Source: Leptolyngbya sp. FACHB-8 (GTDB lineage Bacteria; Cyanobacteriota; Cyanobacteriia; Elainellales; Elainellaceae). Taken from it: a stretch of DNA of 64,000 nt. A model generated the notes under the pieces. The model saw only the letters and a list, made by a program, of their open reading frames with translations. It was not told the origin of the DNA and made no database searches. The stretch spans positions 124,001 to 188,000 of the forward strand of contig NZ_JACJOO010000006.1 in assembly GCF_014695575.1 (NCBI RefSeq). Reading direction: 5' to 3'. Positions 1-8,791 of the stretch are shown piece by piece. Made by a program: the position numbers and the translations under genes. How positions within the stretch are numbered: the stretch's first letter is position 1; each line of letters begins with the position of its first letter.

Positions 1-3000
1 GGATAGAAAATCGAATCTTACCTGCTGACGCAAAACTAACGGTGAAGGTGACACTGCCTGAATCTGTAAATTTGATCGCATTGCTTAGTAGGTTAATCAA
101 AACCTGACGCAAGCGTTTCTCATCAGCTCGGATGCCAGTTGGCAATTCGGAGGCTGACTCGTAGCGAAATTGGATGCCTTTCAGCTCAGCACGAATGCGG
201 CACATTTCAGCAACACCTTGAAGAAAGGCAGGAAAATGGAAATCTGTTGGCCTCAATTCCACTTTCCGAGCTTCAATTTTTGACAGGTCTAAAATGTCAT
301 TAATGAGTGTTAGCAAATGACTTCCGCATTTATGGATGACGTCAATGCGCGCTCGATCTTCGTCATTTAGTGTCTTGGCGCGCTGGAGAACCTGGGCATA
401 CCCGATGACGCCATTGAGGGGAGTTCGTAATTCATGGCTCATATTCGCCAGGAATTCGCTCTTGGCCCGGTTGGCAGCTTCTGCGGCTTCCTTAGCCTGA
501 GTCAAGGCAACCTCGGCTTGCTTCCGCTCAGTGATGTCAGTGGAGATGCCACAAAGGGCATAGGGCATCCCTTCCTCGGTTAGTAAGGGAAATTTGAGGG
601 AAAGGTAGGTGTGTAGCCCATCATCATGAGGTGCAACTTCCTCCCACTGCATTGCTTTTCCGGTTTCCAAGACAGCTCTATCATTCGCGTCGAAGGCATC
701 GGCTAAATCATACTCAAATAGATCACGGTTTTGCTTACCAGCAATTTCAGCCTTACTCAAGTGAAAGAGGGCTTCAAACTGCCGATTCACCGTAATAAAG
801 TGTCCCTGCGTATCCTTCATGTAGATGACGGCAGGCGAATTGTCGAGAATTGCTTGTAGTCGCTCTTCACTTTGGCGTAAAGCTAGTTCGGCTTGCTTGC
901 GCTCTGTAATGTTTTCGCTAAATAAGATGACACCACCAATTTCTCCGATCGCCGTATACCACGGGCGTAATGACCAGCGAATCCACTCTACAGAACCATC
1001 GCTGCGGATGAAGGGGTCTTCCTCACGCTGCTCGATCGCGCCAGCTAAACAGCGTTGATGAATCTGCTTCCATTCCTCAGAAATTTCTGGGAAGGCTTCG
1101 TAGTGCGATCGCCCAATAATGTCATGGTCAAAGCCATATTCGTCTAGCCATCTCTGGCTGACGGCTAGGTAATGCATCATTTCATCAAACATGACAATCG
1201 AAATGGGTGCATATTCAATAAACTGCCGCAGACGGGTCTCCTTCTCCTGCAAGGCGATTTCTGAGCGTTTGCGATCGCTGATATCGCGACAAACAATTAC
1301 GCCTCCTTGCAAGTGTCCAGCTTCGTCTTTCAGCGGCTCACCATTGATTAATATCCACGCCCCCTCGGGTGCTTGAGCGTGACGAACAAACATCTCGATG
1401 GCTTTGGCTTCTTCGCCTCGAATGGCTCGTGCTAGAGGAAGTTCATCGCTTGGAAACGGTGTAATCTGGTCGGGTAGAAATAAACCATACTGCTGTGACC
1501 AATCATCCTTATAAGTTGCTGTGGCACCCTTACCAAATATCTGTTCAGCAGCCGGGTTGAAAATCAGAAATTGCTCCTCTCTATCTGCAACAATGATACC
1601 GTCGCTTATAGAATGAAGAATGAGTTGTAATAACTTTGTCTGTTCCTGCAATACATCTTCAGCTTGTTTGCGATCGGTTATGTCAGTTTGAATAGAAACA
1701 TATTGGTAGATCTCTCCATGTTCATCCACCAACGGTACGATCGTTGTATCAGTCCAATAGGCTGTTCCATCTCTATCAATATTCTGAAGCTCTCCCCGCC
1801 AAACTTTTCCATCCATAATGCTTTGTTCCATTTGGTTGAAAAAATCTTGTGAATGGTATTCCGATTTTAGAATGTGATAAGGTTTTCCAATTAATTCATT
1901 CCGGTTATATTTCGAGATCTCACAGAACTTGTCATTAACAAGCGAAAGAATTCCCTGGCCATCGGTTATGGCAACAATTGACGCCTGATCCAAAGCAAAT
2001 TGAATATTGATATAATTCCGAGTTTGCTTCTTGACTTGTTTCTCAAGGTTGGAATTGAGGGCTCGAACCTGAGCCTGAAGTTGGTGCTGTGCAACAGCAA
2101 ATGCAAAATGAATTTCGATGGCCTGAGCCAGGTTCAGATCTGTCTCTGTCCATCCTTGTGCCTGCTTCGTTCGGTGTTCTCGCCACTGCTCGAAGGACTG
2201 ACGCGGTAGGCTTTGGCGCTCGTCTGGGTCAAACTTTCCTGCCCACAAACGTTCCGTTTCGATTTCATTGCGGAAGAGTGTCAAAAAGCCGACGATTTGC
2301 TGTCCCTGTCGTAACGGAAGGATGAGTAGACTCCGAATAGGTGTGTTGTGAAACAGCCCTACTAGGGGAAGACATTGTTCGTCCTGATAGAGATCGGTGA
2401 TAGCTAGAACATCTGAGACAGTACAAGCTTGCCATGGCAAACGCTGTTCTAAAGGCTGAGTATCTGCTCTCTGCTCAGCCTGAGGTTGGATGCCGCATGT
2501 GTAAACTTCAGGGGATTGTTGAAGATGACTTGGCAGTAGAAATAGCCTGCCACCTGACCCATTGAGGGATTTAACGGTAGCTTCCAGAGCAGATTGAAAG
2601 GGATGGTCAGGGCTGCAATGCAATAGGGTCGCGATGTGATTGGCGACGCTCTCCCGATGGGCTTGTGCCTGTACTTGGCTAAGTAGAGTGGATTGAGCGA
2701 TCGCAACTTCCACCTGATCCACAACTAATTGCAAGAAATGCAAATTGACTGGGGAAACAGTCTGAGGCTGGGAATGATGGGCTACCAGCAGCCCCCACAA
2801 CTCTTCCTCCTGCACAATCGGAACGACGACGGATGATTGCACGCCCATTGCTTTGAGATACTCAATATGGCAGGGGTCAACGGGGCGGTATTGAATAGTT
2901 TCTGCCTGTTCAAGCGTATCTGGCTTGCTCCAACCGATTTGCCGGGCAGACAAATCAACGATGGAACGTTGCCGCGTCTGCAAGTAAAGTGCTCTGGCCT

Positions 3001-3256
3001 CAGGCGGGATATCATCGGCCGGAAAGTGCAATCCCATCAGAGACGGTAGCCGATTGTCTTCAAGTGCCTCTGCAATGACTTCCCCATGTTCATCCGACCA
3101 GAATCGATAGACCATAACTCGGTCTGTCTTCAAAAATGCTCGAATCTCTGCAACGGTCGCCTGTAAAATTTCCTGCAGTTGAAGAGATTGCCTGATACGA
3201 GTTGTTATTCGGTGCAGCAAATCATATTGTGACGACAAAAGTTGCAATTTGGACAT
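1..3256 (-). CDS. Knotless (Cph2-like) phytochrome histidine kinase with several PAS domains, C-terminus off the window
   Basis: This is a probable red/far-red light sensor with a histidine kinase output. The start is the ATG at 3256. Residues about 1-200 form a phytochrome-type GAF domain with HFPADDIPP near residue 77 and the bilin-binding pair Cys129-His130 in [12 protein letters not shown]-type domain follows, with the tongue motif PRQSF at 351-355 and WAGKF just before it. There is no N-terminal PAS/knot region, which is the knotless (group II) layout. About four PAS domains come next (ends marked by ITDRKQAE or ISDRKRSE), then a HisKA box [11 protein letters not shown] with His941. The ATPase N-box is present, but the sequence leaves the window at residue 1085, so any receiver domain is unseen. 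It is a paralogue of the gene at 10799 over the GAF-PHY region. The GAF-PHY call is strong; bilin type and absorbed colour are inference. Confidence 0.88.
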   Translation of the reverse strand, partial: MSKLQLLSSQYDLLHRITTRIRQSLQLQEILQATVAEIRAFLKTDRVMVYRFWSDEHGEVIAEALEDNRLPSLMGLHFPADDIPPEARALYLQTRQRSIVDLSARQIGWSKPDTLEQAETIQYRPVDPCHIEYLKAMGVQSSVVVPIVQEEELWGLLVAHHSQPQTVSPVNLHFLQLVVDQVEVAIAQSTLLSQVQAQAHRESVANHIATLLHCSPDHPFQSALEATVKSLNGSGGRLFLLPSHLQQSPEVYTCGIQPQAEQRADTQPLEQRLPWQACTVSDVLAITDLYQDEQCLPLVGLFHNTPIRSLLILPLRQGQQIVGFLTLFRNEIETERLWAGKFDPDERQSLPRQSFEQWREHRTKQAQGWTETDLNLAQAIEIHFAFAVAQHQLQAQVRALNSNLEKQVKKQTRNYINIQFALDQASIVAITDGQGILSLVNDKFCEISKYNRNELIGKPYHILKSEYHSQDFFNQMEQSIMDGKVWRGELQNIDRDGTAYWTDTTIVPLVDEHGEIYQYVSIQTDITDRKQAEDVLQEQTKLLQLILHSISDGIIVADREEQFLIFNPAAEQIFGKGATATYKDDWSQQYGLFLPDQITPFPSDELPLARAIRGEEAKAIEMFVRHAQAPEGAWILINGEPLKDEAGHLQGGVIVCRDISDRKRSEIALQEKETRLRQFIEYAPISIVMFDEMMHYLAVSQRWLDEYGFDHDIIGRSHYEAFPEISEEWKQIHQRCLAGAIEQREEDPFIRSDGSVEWIRWSLRPWYTAIGEIGGVILFSENITERKQAELALRQSEERLQAILDNSPAVIYMKDTQGHFITVNRQFEALFHLSKAEIAGKQNRDLFEYDLADAFDANDRAVLETGKAMQWEEVAPHDDGLHTYLSLKFPLLTEEGMPYALCGISTDITERKQAEVALTQAKEAAEAANRAKSEFLANMSHELRTPLNGVIGYAQVLQRAKTLNDEDRARIDVIHKCGSHLLTLINDILDLSKIEARKVELRPTDFHFPAFLQGVAEMCRIRAELKGIQFRYESASELPTGIRADEKRLRQVLINLLSNAIKFTDSGSVTFTVSFASAGKIRFSI

Positions 3257-4236
3257 GAACGTGCCAGGGAACTAGGGTGAAAAGAGGCCATACAGAGCCC
3301 TCTGCTCCCAGCGTTCCCAACCATTATCTAGTATTAACATCTATTAAATAGATAAAACTGGGTGGTTTTTAGAATGAGATAAAAGAAACAAATTTACTTC
3401 TCTTGAGAAATCTATCCAAAGATAGTTTTTGAGATCAAAAAAGTTTTCTACCTCTAATTCAATTAGCCAACGCTGCTTTTTTAGACTGGATCATAGGTGG
3501 AAATTGTGATATTTGCTATCTCAGTTAAGGGGACTATCTTAAGACAAATTCCTACTCTTGGAAAACTTCACTTGAATGAAGATACCCATTTATAGGCATA
3601 GATTAACGATTTTTCAAACCGTTCTTAAGGTTGAGCAAATCAATTGCTGTTGGATATTGTGGTTTAGTTTTGACTCGAATTCGGCGTAGAAGCCCGAATA
3701 GCATGTTAAGTGTGAGTGCGATCGGAAACAGCTTTCCAGGTGACCTACCTCAGCAATAATACGGAAAGTTGGAAGGTGGCATAGGAGCGATCCGTAACCT
3801 TGCGGTGAGGGGCGATCGCACTCACCCCCACAAGGGAAAGCGTAAGCCATATTGTACTGAGGAACACAAACGAAACAAATTGCAGTTCTTGTGGGTTGGG
3901 CATCCTGTCTATCCAGAATGGGCAAGATGCTCACCCCACAATTTATTCATCTGTAATTTTTAGCCAATCAGATCTTCGGCTACAAAAGATACTTGTATCT
4001 TCTCAGAGATTCTTTTATGGATTCCTTACGTTGAAGGTGTTGCGATCGCCAACTGTACCAAATCAATAGGAAGTTGTACAGAATGGGAGGTGTGGTGCGT
4101 ACGTGCCACACCTCCCATTCTGTATATAAAAACGGTATTACAAGAATTGCAACATTGGGCTAGTGGAACCCAGACAAAAACGGGAGACCGATTCATACTG
4201 CTATGTTTGAAGTAGGTGAAACTGAGATCTCAACTG
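3257..4236. other. Divergent intergenic region with imperfect inverted repeats, no convincing gene
   Basis: This 980-base gap separates two divergent genes. Bases 3330-3640 are AT-rich and probably hold promoters for the phytochrome gene. Around 3889-3955 there is an imperfect inverted repeat (TTGTGGGTTGGGCATC against GATGCTCACCCCACAA). A 106-codon reverse ORF at 3614-3934 lacks a ribosome site and overlaps repeats, so I do not call it. The perfect hairpin at 4077-4124 is listed separately. Confidence 0.5.
4077..4124. repeat. Long perfect hairpin
   Basis: Arms 4077-4095 and 4106-4124 form a perfect 19 bp stem (TACAGAATGGGAGGTGTGG and its complement). The 10-base centre TGCGTACGTG is itself almost palindromic. 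It lies upstream of the FAD oxidoreductase and is not followed by a classical T-run on the plus strand. It belongs to the genome-wide set of long hairpins seen in this window. Confidence 0.85.
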
Positions 4237-5763
4237 ATGAATCAAACTCAAGAACGTCCCAAAGTCGTCATCGTTGGAGCCGGGTGGGCTGGCTTAGGAG
4301 CCGCTTACCATTTAGTACACCAGGGATACGATGTTACTCTCCTGGAAGCAGGGGGATACCCAGGTGGACTGGTCGCTGGGTGGAAAACAGCACAGGGGCG
4401 GGCTGTCGAAGCTGGCATCCATGGCTTCTGGTATCCTTACCGCAATATCTTTGCTTTAGTGAAACAATTAGGCTTGAGTCCGTTTACCGATTGGACTCGC
4501 TCATCTCAATATTCACCGGCTGGTTTAGAAGTCGAGTCACCCATTTTTCAACAGGAACCCCGGCTTCCCACACCTCTGGGAACCTTTCTGTATACCCGAT
4601 TTAAGCGGTTGCCGTTGAGCGATCGCCTCTCGGCCTTACCCCTGCTCTATGCCATCATCGATTTTGACAATTCTGATGCTGCATGGCGACGGTATGACCC
4701 GGTTACAGCTCGTGAACTCTTTAAGCAATTTGGGGTGTCGGCTCGTCTCTACAAAGAGTCGTTTGAGCCAATGTTGTTGGTAGGCTTGTTTGCTCCGGGA
4801 GAACAATGTTCGGCGGCAGCGGCGTTAGGTATGTTGTATTACTTCATCCTGGCTCACCAGCCTGACTTTGATGTGGTATGGTGCCGTGGCACTGTGGGGG
4901 AGCAGATCTTTCGTCCCTGGGTTGAGCAAATTGAGCGGACAGGTGGACGGGTTCTGACTCAGCGGCGAGTGACCGATTTAATCCTTAAATCACAGGACGG
5001 GGGTGATGGCACTCAAGTTGCTGGCGTGGTGTGCGGTGATGAAAGGTTCGAGGCCGACGCTGTGATTTTCGCAGTCGGCGTAACGGGAATGCAAAAAATC
5101 GTCAGTAACAGTTCGACACTTCGACAGTTCCCTGAATTTTGTGACCTGATGAATTTGGGTGCAATTGATGTGCTGGCAACCCGGCTTTGGTTTGATCGCA
5201 AAGTCCCTGTGCCCCTGCCGTCTAATGCGTGCTTTGGGTTTGATGCCACAACCGGATGGACATTTTTTGATCTCAACACGCTGCATGATGAATGGAAGAA
5301 TGAAGCGGGGAGTGTGATTGAAGCAGATTTTTATCATGCTAATCAATTGTTACCGCTAGATGATGAACAAATTATTGCTAAAGTGCATCAAGATCTAACA
5401 ACCTGTGTACCGCAATTTTGTGACGCTAAGGTGATTGATAGTAGCGTTGTGCGATTACCTAGAGCTGTCACGCACTTCTCTCCTGGTAGCTATCAATCTA
5501 TGTTGTCTGGAAGAACGAGTGTATCCAATCTGTTTATGAGTGGGGATTGGATTATTACGCGTCATGGTTCCTGGTCACAGGAAAAAGCGTATGTAACTGG
5601 ACTGGAAGCTGCTAATCGAGTGATTGAACAGTTTGGTATAGGTACGTCTGCCCCCATTGTTCCAGTGGAACCAGATGAACCTCATATTGAATTTGCACGT
5701 ACAGCCAATCGTAGCTTGAGAGACTGGTCTAGTCGATTGCTGCCGTCTCTATGGCTGCCGTGA
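4237..5763 (+). CDS. FAD-dependent oxidoreductase, carotene desaturase/amine oxidase-like
   Basis: This is a soluble flavoprotein of about 508 residues. The N-terminus carries the dinucleotide-binding motif GAGWAGLGAAYHL followed by an acidic strand end (VTLLEAGGYPGG), typical of phytoene/zeta-carotene desaturases and related amine oxidases. The C-terminus has the matching FAD motif around LFMSGDWI and ends in an amphipathic stretch. The substrate cannot be read from sequence; a carotenoid or other hydrophobic substrate is likely by family. I prefer the ATG at 4237 (MNQTQERPKVVIVGAG) because a GTG at 4216 adds only seven residues before the Rossmann fold and has no better ribosome site. It stands alone, convergent with the Crp gene. 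Other members of this superfamily, such as squalene dehydroxylases, cannot be excluded. Confidence 0.8.
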   Translation: MNQTQERPKVVIVGAGWAGLGAAYHLVHQGYDVTLLEAGGYPGGLVAGWKTAQGRAVEAGIHGFWYPYRNIFALVKQLGLSPFTDWTRSSQYSPAGLEVESPIFQQEPRLPTPLGTFLYTRFKRLPLSDRLSALPLLYAIIDFDNSDAAWRRYDPVTARELFKQFGVSARLYKESFEPMLLVGLFAPGEQCSAAAALGMLYYFILAHQPDFDVVWCRGTVGEQIFRPWVEQIERTGGRVLTQRRVTDLILKSQDGGDGTQVAGVVCGDERFEADAVIFAVGVTGMQKIVSNSSTLRQFPEFCDLMNLGAIDVLATRLWFDRKVPVPLPSNACFGFDATTGWTFFDLNTLHDEWKNEAGSVIEADFYHANQLLPLDDEQIIAKVHQDLTTCVPQFCDAKVIDSSVVRLPRAVTHFSPGSYQSMLSGRTSVSNLFMSGDWIITRHGSWSQEKAYVTGLEAANRVIEQFGIGTSAPIVPVEPDEPHIEFARTANRSLRDWSSRLLPSLWLP

Positions 5764-5801
5764 CAATTCCTTTAGAGCGTGCTTTAAAGCTCATAGGAAG
5801 G

Positions 5802-5843
5802 GTTGTTTTTTCGTGCGAGAAGCACACGAAAAAATAACTTTTA
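5802..5843. repeat. AT-rich hairpin repeat, copy 1 of 3
   Basis: GTTGTTTTTTCGTG pairs with CACGAAAAAATAAC (one mismatch) at 5802-5838 and is followed by TTTTA. Similar sequences occur at 27360-27411 and 28033-28088, so this looks like a dispersed family. It could serve as a terminator for the oxidoreductase gene, which ends 39 bases upstream. Confidence 0.6.
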
Positions 5844-5847
5844 TTGG

Positions 5848-5892
5848 TTAATGCTTGAAGAGCTGCGAGGATCGCAGCTCTTCAAGCATTAA
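5848..5892. repeat. Long perfect hairpin with GGA loop
   Basis: A perfect 21 bp stem (5848-5868 with 5872-5892) closes on a three-base loop GGA. The inner end of the stem is CTGCGA/TCGCAG. It abuts the 101 bp element starting at 5893, in the gap between the convergent oxidoreductase and Crp genes. Confidence 0.85.
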
Positions 5893-5993
5893 GGAGGTTT
5901 CTGCATAAGAATTTACCCAGAATGTTGGTGCTTTGCCCGCGAAGCGGGCAAAGCACCAACATTCTGGGGGTAATTTCATTACTGGAAATCTCC
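5893..5993 (+). repeat. Palindromic mobile-like element, copy A
   Basis: This 101 bp element begins GGAGGTTTCTGCATAAG and ends ATTACTGGAAATCTCC, giving roughly inverted ends. Its core is a perfect 25 bp stem (5916-5940 with 5944-5968) closed by the triloop GAA. Copies B (8623-8724) and C (19686-19786, opposite orientation) share the ends and most of the core; copy D (38760-38862) shares only the ends. It encodes no protein, so it resembles a MITE or REP-type element. It lies between convergent genes. Confidence 0.85.
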
Positions 5994-6032
5994 TAACTCT
6001 GGTTCTAAGTGCGTAGCGCGATAAAACACGGC

Positions 6033-6728
6033 CTAATCACGGTGGCCTAACTCACGAAGGCGATCGCGATTGCACAACCGAATTGTTGTCCCGGTTATTT
6101 CAATTACGCCTTCCTGGCTCAATTTGTAAAAGGTGCGCGACAATGTCTCGGGGATGGTGCCCAGGAGGGCCGCCAGTTGCCCTTTCGGTAAATCCAATTC
6201 AACAATGTCAGATTGGCTGTCGCGATCGCTTAAATTCAACAAATAATTCGCTAATCGTTGCGGTACATCCTTAAAAGAAAGGGAGTCTACCAGATGGGCT
6301 AACCGCCGTAGATGGCGAGCAAAGGTGCTGAGCATGGCGATCGCCAGAGTGGGATGTTGCTCCAGCACAATCAAAAACGTTGCCCGTGGGATAAATAGGA
6401 CTTCTACAGATTCAAGCGCTGCAGCCGAGGCTGGAAACTGCCCTCCATCAAAAGCTGGCACCTCTGCAAAGTATTCCTCAGGCCCAAAAATATGCAGGAT
6501 TTGCTCTTTGCCATCCTTCCCTACTTTGAACACCTTGACTCTGCCAGACTTGACAATAAAGAAGCCTGTTCCCTCATCACCCTCCAGAAATAGAGTTTCA
6601 CCCCGTCGATAGGTTTGTGGGATGGCAATCACGGCCAGGGCAGCAACATGCTCATCTGAAGCGGTCTGAAAAATGGGTGTTTGTCTGAGAAAGCGTTGAA
6701 TATCTGCTATACGCTCACTAATCGCCAT
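6033..6728 (-). CDS. Crp/Fnr-family transcriptional regulator
   Basis: The 231-residue protein has an N-terminal cyclic-nucleotide-binding-type beta barrel (GETLFLEGDEGTGFFIVKSG, residues about 42-62), a long dimerisation helix and a C-terminal winged helix. The recognition helix TIPETLSRTFYKL carries the E-x-x-S-R signature that reads TTGA half-sites in FNR. There is no N-terminal cysteine cluster, so it is not a classical iron-sulfur FNR; DNR and HcpR proteins are similar in this respect. It is divergent from hcp, and a dyad TTGAC-N4-GTCAA lies between the genes at 6894-6907. I infer that it controls hcp in response to nitric oxide or nitrosative stress. The start is the ATG at 6728, preceded by a GGAAG-like ribosome site. 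Confidence 0.85.
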   Translation of the reverse strand: MAISERIADIQRFLRQTPIFQTASDEHVAALAVIAIPQTYRRGETLFLEGDEGTGFFIVKSGRVKVFKVGKDGKEQILHIFGPEEYFAEVPAFDGGQFPASAAALESVEVLFIPRATFLIVLEQHPTLAIAMLSTFARHLRRLAHLVDSLSFKDVPQRLANYLLNLSDRDSQSDIVELDLPKGQLAALLGTIPETLSRTFYKLSQEGVIEITGTTIRLCNRDRLRELGHRD

Positions 6729-6796
6729 AAGTGCTTCCGTTCCTACTTACCCTAATTTATCAACTCCCAAACTGACGCAGTTCTGCTGGGGTATAT

Positions 6797-6847
6797 CCCA
6801 CTTTTGTGAGTGAGGTGGGCTAAGCCCACCTCACTCACAAAAGTGGG
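6797..6847. repeat. Perfect 24 bp hairpin in the crp-hcp divergent gap
   Basis: Arms 6797-6820 and 6824-6847 pair perfectly around the three-base loop TAA. The stem includes CACTTTTGTGAGTGAGGTGG and its exact complement. It lies 46 bases upstream of the putative FNR-type site, so it could insulate the two promoters or simply be another member of the hairpin set. Confidence 0.85.
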
Positions 6848-6893
6848 TTTCCAAATCTGAAGGTTGCCATGTTTACAAACCTTTTCATTGCTT

Positions 6894-6935
6894 TTGACTT
6901 AGGTCAAAGAATCCTCTGGCGATCGCTCATAGGCT
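6894..6935 (+). promoter_or_regulatory. FNR/HcpR-type operator and -10 box of hcp
   Basis: A 14 bp dyad TTGAC-TTAG-GTCAA spans 6894-6907. A -10-like TAGGCT follows at 6930-6935. If transcription starts near 6942, the dyad is centred at -41.5, the class II activator position. It fits the E-x-x-S-R recognition helix of the divergent Crp/Fnr protein. The pairing of regulator and site is inference. Confidence 0.65.
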
Positions 6936-6965
6936 AAGAGCATGAAGGATTGGAGTTGAGATTTT

Positions 6966-8600
6966 ATGTTCTGCAATCAATGTGAGCAAACAACCCGTGG
7001 TGATGTGTGTCAGCAGTGGGGAGCCTGTGGTAAGAACCCAGACGTCGATGCACTACAAGACCTGCTCGTGCATTGTTTGCGTGGGCTATCACAGGTGGCG
7101 TTGCAAGCCCGGTTCCTGGACATTAACAGCCGGGAAGTGAATGAGTTTACCTGTGAAATGCTATTTGCAACACTGACTAATGTGAATTTTGTTCCAGAAG
7201 ACTTCTCGGCATTTATCAACCGGGCGATCGCGCTTCGGGAAGGGCTTCAGCAACAAATTCAGGCGGCAGGGCATAAGCGGGTAGAGACACCGATTGCCCA
7301 GTTTAAGCCCGCCAGCAATCTACAACAGCGTATTCAACAAGGACGTGACCTGGAGATCGAATTTATCAGTCAATCCAGCCAGGATGTTGATATTTTCTCG
7401 CTGCGCTTGACAGTATTGTATGGCTTGAAAGGTGTTGCTGCCTATGCATTCCATGCTGCTGAGTTAAACCAGTCGGATGAAGATCTTTATACCTTCTTCC
7501 ATGAAGTCTTAGCTAATCTTGATACCAACACTATGACGTTGGAGCAGTGGGTTCAGCTTGCGCTTCAGGTTGGAAAAATGAACCTGAAAGCGATGGAACT
7601 GCTGGATGCAGGTAACACGGAAACCTTTGGCCATCCCGTTCCTACCCCTGTTCCCCTGGGCAATTTAGCCGGTAAAGCAATCCTTGTCTCTGGTCATGAC
7701 CTGCTCCACCTGCGGGCGATTCTAGAACAGACGGCTGGTACTGGAATTACCGTCTATACCCACGGAGAACTGTTGCCCGCTCATGGTTATCCGAAACTGA
7801 AGCAAACCTATCCTCATCTCTATGGCCATTACGGCACGGCATGGCAAAACCAAACTCAGGAGTTTGAAGCCTTCCCCGGGGCGATCGTGATGACGACCAA
7901 CTGCCTCATGCCACCCCGTGATTCCTATAAAGATCGGGTTTTCACCCTTGGCCCGGTTGGATTCCCCGGTTTGCAGCACATCAATCTGCACGATATTTCA
8001 CTCATTCTTCAAAAAGCTCAGGAATTACCGGGATTTGAAGCCGCAAGTGAGCGCGGTACCGTTACGACCGGATTTGCCCACAATGCTGTATTGGGAGTCG
8101 CAGATACGGTCATTGATGCCGTGAAGCAAGGCCAAATTCGCCACTTCTTCCTGGTGGGCGGGTGTGATGGTGCGAAGTCGGGTCGTAACTACTACACCGA
8201 CTTGGTAGACTCCATGCCTCAGGATTGTGTGGTGCTGACTTTGGGCTGTGGCAAATTCCGCTTCTTTGACCATGACCTGGGAACCATTGGCGGTATTCCC
8301 CGCTTATTGGATGTCGGTCAGTGCAACGATGCCTATTCCGCCATTCAGATTGCAGTAGCCCTGGCTAAAGCGTTTGAGGTTGATGTGAATCAACTGCCGC
8401 TATCAATGGTGCTGTCCTGGTATGAGCAGAAGGCGATCGCCGTTCTTCTCACGCTTCTTTCCCTGGGCATTCAAAACATTCGCATTGGCCCTACCTTGCC
8501 AGCCTTTCTCTCTCCCAACGTGGTGAAGTTACTCTCCGAAACCTACAATCTCAAACTCATCACAACACCAGAAACAGACTTGGCGGCTTGTCTGAGTTAA
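6966..8600 (+). CDS. hcp: Hybrid cluster protein (hydroxylamine reductase / NO reductase)
   Basis: The 544-residue cytosolic iron-sulfur protein detoxifies nitric oxide or hydroxylamine by family knowledge. The N-terminal cysteines Cys3, Cys6, Cys15 and Cys21 (C-x2-C-x8-C-x5-C) bind the cubane cluster with the spacing of class I proteins. Hybrid-cluster ligands are visible in order: HDLLHLR (His), HGELLPAHGY (Glu), TTNCLMPP (Cys), GGCDGAKSG (Cys), LGCGKFRF (Cys), VGQCNDAYS (Cys) and YEQKAIAVLL (Glu, Lys). All expected ligands are present, so the enzyme should be active. No hcr reductase gene is adjacent. The start ATG at 6966 has GGAG ten bases upstream. Regulation by the divergent Crp/Fnr protein is likely. 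Confidence 0.95.
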   Translation: MFCNQCEQTTRGDVCQQWGACGKNPDVDALQDLLVHCLRGLSQVALQARFLDINSREVNEFTCEMLFATLTNVNFVPEDFSAFINRAIALREGLQQQIQAAGHKRVETPIAQFKPASNLQQRIQQGRDLEIEFISQSSQDVDIFSLRLTVLYGLKGVAAYAFHAAELNQSDEDLYTFFHEVLANLDTNTMTLEQWVQLALQVGKMNLKAMELLDAGNTETFGHPVPTPVPLGNLAGKAILVSGHDLLHLRAILEQTAGTGITVYTHGELLPAHGYPKLKQTYPHLYGHYGTAWQNQTQEFEAFPGAIVMTTNCLMPPRDSYKDRVFTLGPVGFPGLQHINLHDISLILQKAQELPGFEAASERGTVTTGFAHNAVLGVADTVIDAVKQGQIRHFFLVGGCDGAKSGRNYYTDLVDSMPQDCVVLTLGCGKFRFFDHDLGTIGGIPRLLDVGQCNDAYSAIQIAVALAKAFEVDVNQLPLSMVLSWYEQKAIAVLLTLLSLGIQNIRIGPTLPAFLSPNVVKLLSETYNLKLITTPETDLAACLS

Positions 8601-8622
8601 CAGCTTAACTACAGCCATCTAA

Positions 8623-8724
8623 GGACGTTTCTGCATAAGAATTTACCCAGGATGTTGGTGTTTTGCCCGCTTCGCGGGCAAAACACCAACATCCTGGGGG
8701 GTAATTTCATTGCTGGAAATCTCC
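8623..8724 (+). repeat. Palindromic mobile-like element, copy B
   Basis: This 102 bp copy has the same ends as copy A (GGACGTTTCTGCATAAG at the start, TTGCTGGAAATCTCC at the end). The core is a perfect 25 bp stem (8646-8670 with 8674-8698) and a TTC triloop. Where it differs from copy A inside the stem, both arms change together. It sits between convergent hcp and the hydrolase gene. Confidence 0.85.
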
Positions 8725-8759
8725 TAAGAGGGTGTGGCGCACAGCGCCACACCCTCTTA
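8725..8759. repeat. Perfect 16 bp hairpin with ACA loop
   Basis: TAAGAGGGTGTGGCGC (8725-8740) pairs exactly with 8744-8759 around ACA. It starts on the base after element copy B, repeating the side-by-side arrangement of hairpin and element seen at 5848-5993. It could act as a terminator for the reverse-strand hydrolase. Confidence 0.8.
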
Positions 8760-8791
8760 ATGAACCGCTATCAGCAAAGGGGGCAACCCAA

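Noticed and set aside
3614-3934. 106-codon reverse-strand ORF
   Set aside because: No ribosome site, no recognisable sequence, overlaps imperfect inverted repeats and contains many Cys and His residues typical of a chance frame.
5893-5993. Explaining the long palindromes simply as rho-independent terminators
   Set aside because: Many lack T-runs, stems far exceed terminator length, and the same ~102 bp element with conserved ends recurs in a divergent gap as well.
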